Below, in pieces: positions 14,063 through 15,724 of a stretch of DNA of 15,724 bases. The notes under the pieces are model-generated. The model was not told the origin of the DNA and did no database searches. It saw nothing but the letters and a program-made list of their open reading frames with translations. The DNA lies in the NCBI GenBank assembly GCA_900541285.1, contig UQJA01000036.1, positions 1-15,724 on the forward strand, written 5' to 3'. This DNA comes from an uncultured Collinsella sp. (lineage in GTDB: Bacteria; Actinomycetota; Coriobacteriia; Coriobacteriales; Coriobacteriaceae). Position numbers and translations under genes: made by a program. How positions within the stretch are numbered: the stretch's first letter is position 1; each line of letters begins with the position of its first letter.

Positions 14063-15415
14063 ATGTCTGACGACTTTTACACCATGGTCGATTCCGGAGA
14101 CCCGGCACCCGACAACGAGCACATCACCGGCGCGCGCGAAGAGCGTGCGGAAGGCGAGCAGACGACCACGCAGGCGCCAAAAGCCATGTACGCCGCGCGC
14201 ATCGCCGTCTATGACGACATGCTGTCGACACCGCGTGTGATCGTCATTGATCCGCAGGATGTCCGCACGTATTTGGAAGAGACGACCAACACCGTCTACC
14301 AGTGCATGAAAGAACAAGGTGGCCATATCTCGCTCATGGTCATCCGCGAGATTGTCGAAAACTTTATCCACGCGCACTTTGCAGAGCCCATCATCTCGAT
14401 TCTGGACGGCGGAGACACCATCCGCTTTGCCGATCAAGGACCAGGCATCGACGACAAGGAACGCGCTTTCGACTTTGGCGTTACCAGCGCAAACAGCAAG
14501 ATGAAGCGCTATATCCGTGGAACCGGAGCAGGGTTTCCCATGGTGCAGGAGTATTTGGAAAACGCCGGCGGTGCCGTATCCATCGAGGACAACATGGGCA
14601 ACGGCACCGTGGTTACGGTAAGCCTGAACCCTAAACGCGTGCAGGAAATCGAGCGTGCCGGCGGACGTGGCGCTGCCGTGCGGCCCGAGACGGAACAGCC
14701 CACATATCCCCTGCCGGGAGCTTTTGCGCAGCAGCCCATGGCAACGCAGCAGATGCAGCCCCCCGTGGGACAGATGCAGCAGCCCGGAATGCTACCTACA
14801 CAAGAACCCCGGGCGGCATCGATGTCGATGCCGCCAAACACGCCAGAGACCATGCCGCTGGCGGATCAGGATGCAGCAGCAATGCAGCAAGCGACGGGGG
14901 CGCCGGGTGGCAAGCAAATGGGCTATCAGCCGTACCAACAGGGATATCCATATCAGCAGATGCCGTCACTGGGGTATGGCCAGCAGTTCCCGCAGCAGTA
15001 CCAGCAGGGATATCAGCAGCCGTACCAGCAGATGCCGCAGCAGCAGTACAACCCCTGGGCCCAGCAGATGCCTCCGCAGCCTTACCAACAGTGGCCTCAA
15101 AGTTTTCAACAGCAAATGCCGCCGATGCAGAGTTCTCAACAACCAGCAGCTCAAATGATGTATCCTAATGCAGCAAATCAGTATGCGCAGCCACAACCGG
15201 ACGTGTTCGTAAGCGATCGCGGCAACGCCGCGCTGGACTATCTGGCGCAAAATCAAGCGTGCGGTGCAACCGATCTGGCGAGGGCGTTTGGAAACTCGGC
15301 CCCCACTTGGTCACGCACGCTCAATGACTTGGCGCAGGCCGGCTTGGTCATCAAGCATGGCCAGAAATACCATCTGACCGAACTCGGCGCCGCTCGCGTG
15401 CGAGCTCAGGGCTAA
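14063..15415 (+). CDS. GHKL ATPase - Gln/Pro/Met-rich linker - winged-helix protein, directly upstream of dnaA
   Basis: 450 aa, soluble, no membrane segment. Residues about 55-190 are a GHKL (HATPase_c) domain: N box REIVENFIHAH (95-105, with E96 and N100), G1 box DQGPGID (124-130), G2 box GTGAGFPMVQEYLE (153-166), and GNGTVVTVSLN closing the fold. There is no histidine-kinase dimerisation/phosphoacceptor region. Residues about 210-380 are a low-complexity linker of Gln, Pro, Met and Tyr. Residues about 384-446 look like a winged helix-turn-helix: RGNAALDYLAQNQACGATDLARAF, TWSRTLNDLAQAGLVIKHGQKYHLTELG. It could be an ATP-dependent DNA-binding switch, or a protein kinase like SpoIIAB/RsbW. The ribosome binding site is weak. 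It ends 15 bases before dnaA, so the two are probably co-transcribed. I do not recognise a named family. Confidence 0.88.
   Translation: MSDDFYTMVDSGDPAPDNEHITGAREERAEGEQTTTQAPKAMYAARIAVYDDMLSTPRVIVIDPQDVRTYLEETTNTVYQCMKEQGGHISLMVIREIVENFIHAHFAEPIISILDGGDTIRFADQGPGIDDKERAFDFGVTSANSKMKRYIRGTGAGFPMVQEYLENAGGAVSIEDNMGNGTVVTVSLNPKRVQEIERAGGRGAAVRPETEQPTYPLPGAFAQQPMATQQMQPPVGQMQQPGMLPTQEPRAASMSMPPNTPETMPLADQDAAAMQQATGAPGGKQMGYQPYQQGYPYQQMPSLGYGQQFPQQYQQGYQQPYQQMPQQQYNPWAQQMPPQPYQQWPQSFQQQMPPMQSSQQPAAQMMYPNAANQYAQPQPDVFVSDRGNAALDYLAQNQACGATDLARAFGNSAPTWSRTLNDLAQAGLVIKHGQKYHLTELGAARVRAQG
14693..15202 (+). repeat. Low-complexity Gln/Pro/Met/Tyr-rich linker coding region
   Basis: Codons for about residues 211-380 of the GHKL protein, with repeated units of the QQ(G)YQQ and QQMP kind, for example YQQGYPYQQM, YQQGYQQPYQQMPQQQ and PYQQWPQSFQQQM. 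It is probably disordered. CAG dominates for Gln in the middle part, but codon use shifts to CAA and TTT/TCT near 15095-15180, where DnaA-box-like motifs occur. Confidence 0.85.
15082..15141 (+). promoter_or_regulatory. DnaA-box-like motifs inside the GHKL gene
   Basis: TTTTCAACA at 15103-15111 and TTCTCAACA at 15133-15141, the same two 9-mers seen in the rpmH-side intergenic region, plus a weaker TTACCAACA at 15082-15090. They lie about 290-350 bases upstream of dnaA. Binding by DnaA, for origin function or dnaA autoregulation, is an inference; Gln codons (CAA CAG) explain part of the similarity. Confidence 0.35.
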
Positions 15416-15430
15416 AGAACGGGAGAGACA

Positions 15431-15724
15431 GTGGACGAGGAAGCAAGCATCATCCTGGGGGATGCCATCGCCTTTTGCCAGCGCGACGGCCAAGATGCAC
15501 GCCTCATCAACATGCTGGGGCAATCGCGCGCCATAAGCCTGACCGAAGATACGCTCACGATCGAGGCCCCCTCGCGCTTTGCCATCGCGCAGCTCAAAAA
15601 GCATCAGCCAACCATTGAGGCCTATCTGGAAGAAATCGCCTTTGCACCGATTGCGCTCGACATCGTGGCACCGCAAGGCGCCGCGACGGAATCCGCTGCC
15701 GCGACGGCGCCCGCCACGGCTCCC
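15431..15724 (+). CDS. dnaA: Chromosomal replication initiator DnaA, N-terminal part only
   Basis: 98 codons from GTG 15431 to the right edge. GGGAG lies about 6 bases before the GTG. The visible part matches DnaA domain I: an initial helix, then SRAISLTEDTLTIEAPSRFAIAQLKKHQPTIEAYLEEIAFAPIALDIV (about 32-79), the TLTIEAPSRF strand-turn being the familiar family pattern, then an Ala/Thr/Pro-rich start of the domain II linker. The AAA+ and DNA-binding domains are outside the window. The assignment also rests on position, next to rpmH and the probable origin. Domain I is divergent: the Trp usually found in the helix before this strand is missing. The gene follows the GHKL gene after 15 bases, so the two are probably one transcript. 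No terminator or separate promoter is visible between them. Confidence 0.85.
   Translation, partial: MDEEASIILGDAIAFCQRDGQDARLINMLGQSRAISLTEDTLTIEAPSRFAIAQLKKHQPTIEAYLEEIAFAPIALDIVAPQGAATESAAATAPATAP

Noticed and set aside
14690..15200. CAG/CAA-rich stretch as a CRISPR or satellite repeat
   Set aside because: The repeat is explained by in-frame Gln/Pro/Met/Tyr codons. There are no constant repeats with unique spacers, and no CRISPR array is seen anywhere in the window.

Overview
The window looks like the replication-origin neighbourhood of a GC-rich actinobacterial chromosome. My best guess is the class Coriobacteriia (Collinsella-like). That rests on protein character, about 60-70% GC in most genes, strong Shine-Dalgarno sites and the presence of an ATPase gene between rpmH and dnaA; it is an inference, not a database result.

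Left part (1-7425): a membrane protein with an M28-peptidase-like motif runs off the left edge on the minus strand. Divergent from it are two overlapping genes for WYL-domain regulators. They converge, with a 4-bp 3' overlap, on a DnaQ-exonuclease/DinG-helicase fusion gene, which is itself translationally coupled to the D-Ala-D-Ala ligase gene ddl. The theme is DNA repair and regulation plus one cell-wall enzyme.

Middle part (7426-11570): rlmN (plus strand) ends in a perfect hairpin terminator. Behind it a minus-strand operon runs rsmG, parA (soj), parB and a small membrane protein gene, closed by its own terminator. Three perfect parS sites lie between rsmG and parA with exactly 39-bp periodicity, and a degenerate fourth lies just beyond the far end of the operon. 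This block is about 40-43% GC in the lines I counted, much lower than the genes around it.

Right part (11571-15724): the classical minus-strand series rpmH, rnpA, yidD, yidC, jag begins at a good sigma70 promoter and ends in a terminator. Next is a 285-base AT-rich non-coding region with DnaA-box-like motifs, the probable oriC or part of it. The plus strand then carries an unusual gene: a soluble GHKL ATPase domain joined by a long Gln/Pro/Met-rich linker to a winged-helix domain, followed after 15 bases by the start of dnaA. DnaA-box-like motifs recur inside the linker coding sequence. This ATPase/dnaA arrangement is the best candidate for an undescribed system here, possibly a nucleotide-sensing regulator of replication initiation. 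The chromosome-segregation (par), ribosome/secretion (rpmH-jag) and initiation (GHKL-dnaA) modules flank the origin in the usual order, apart from the inserted ATPase gene.
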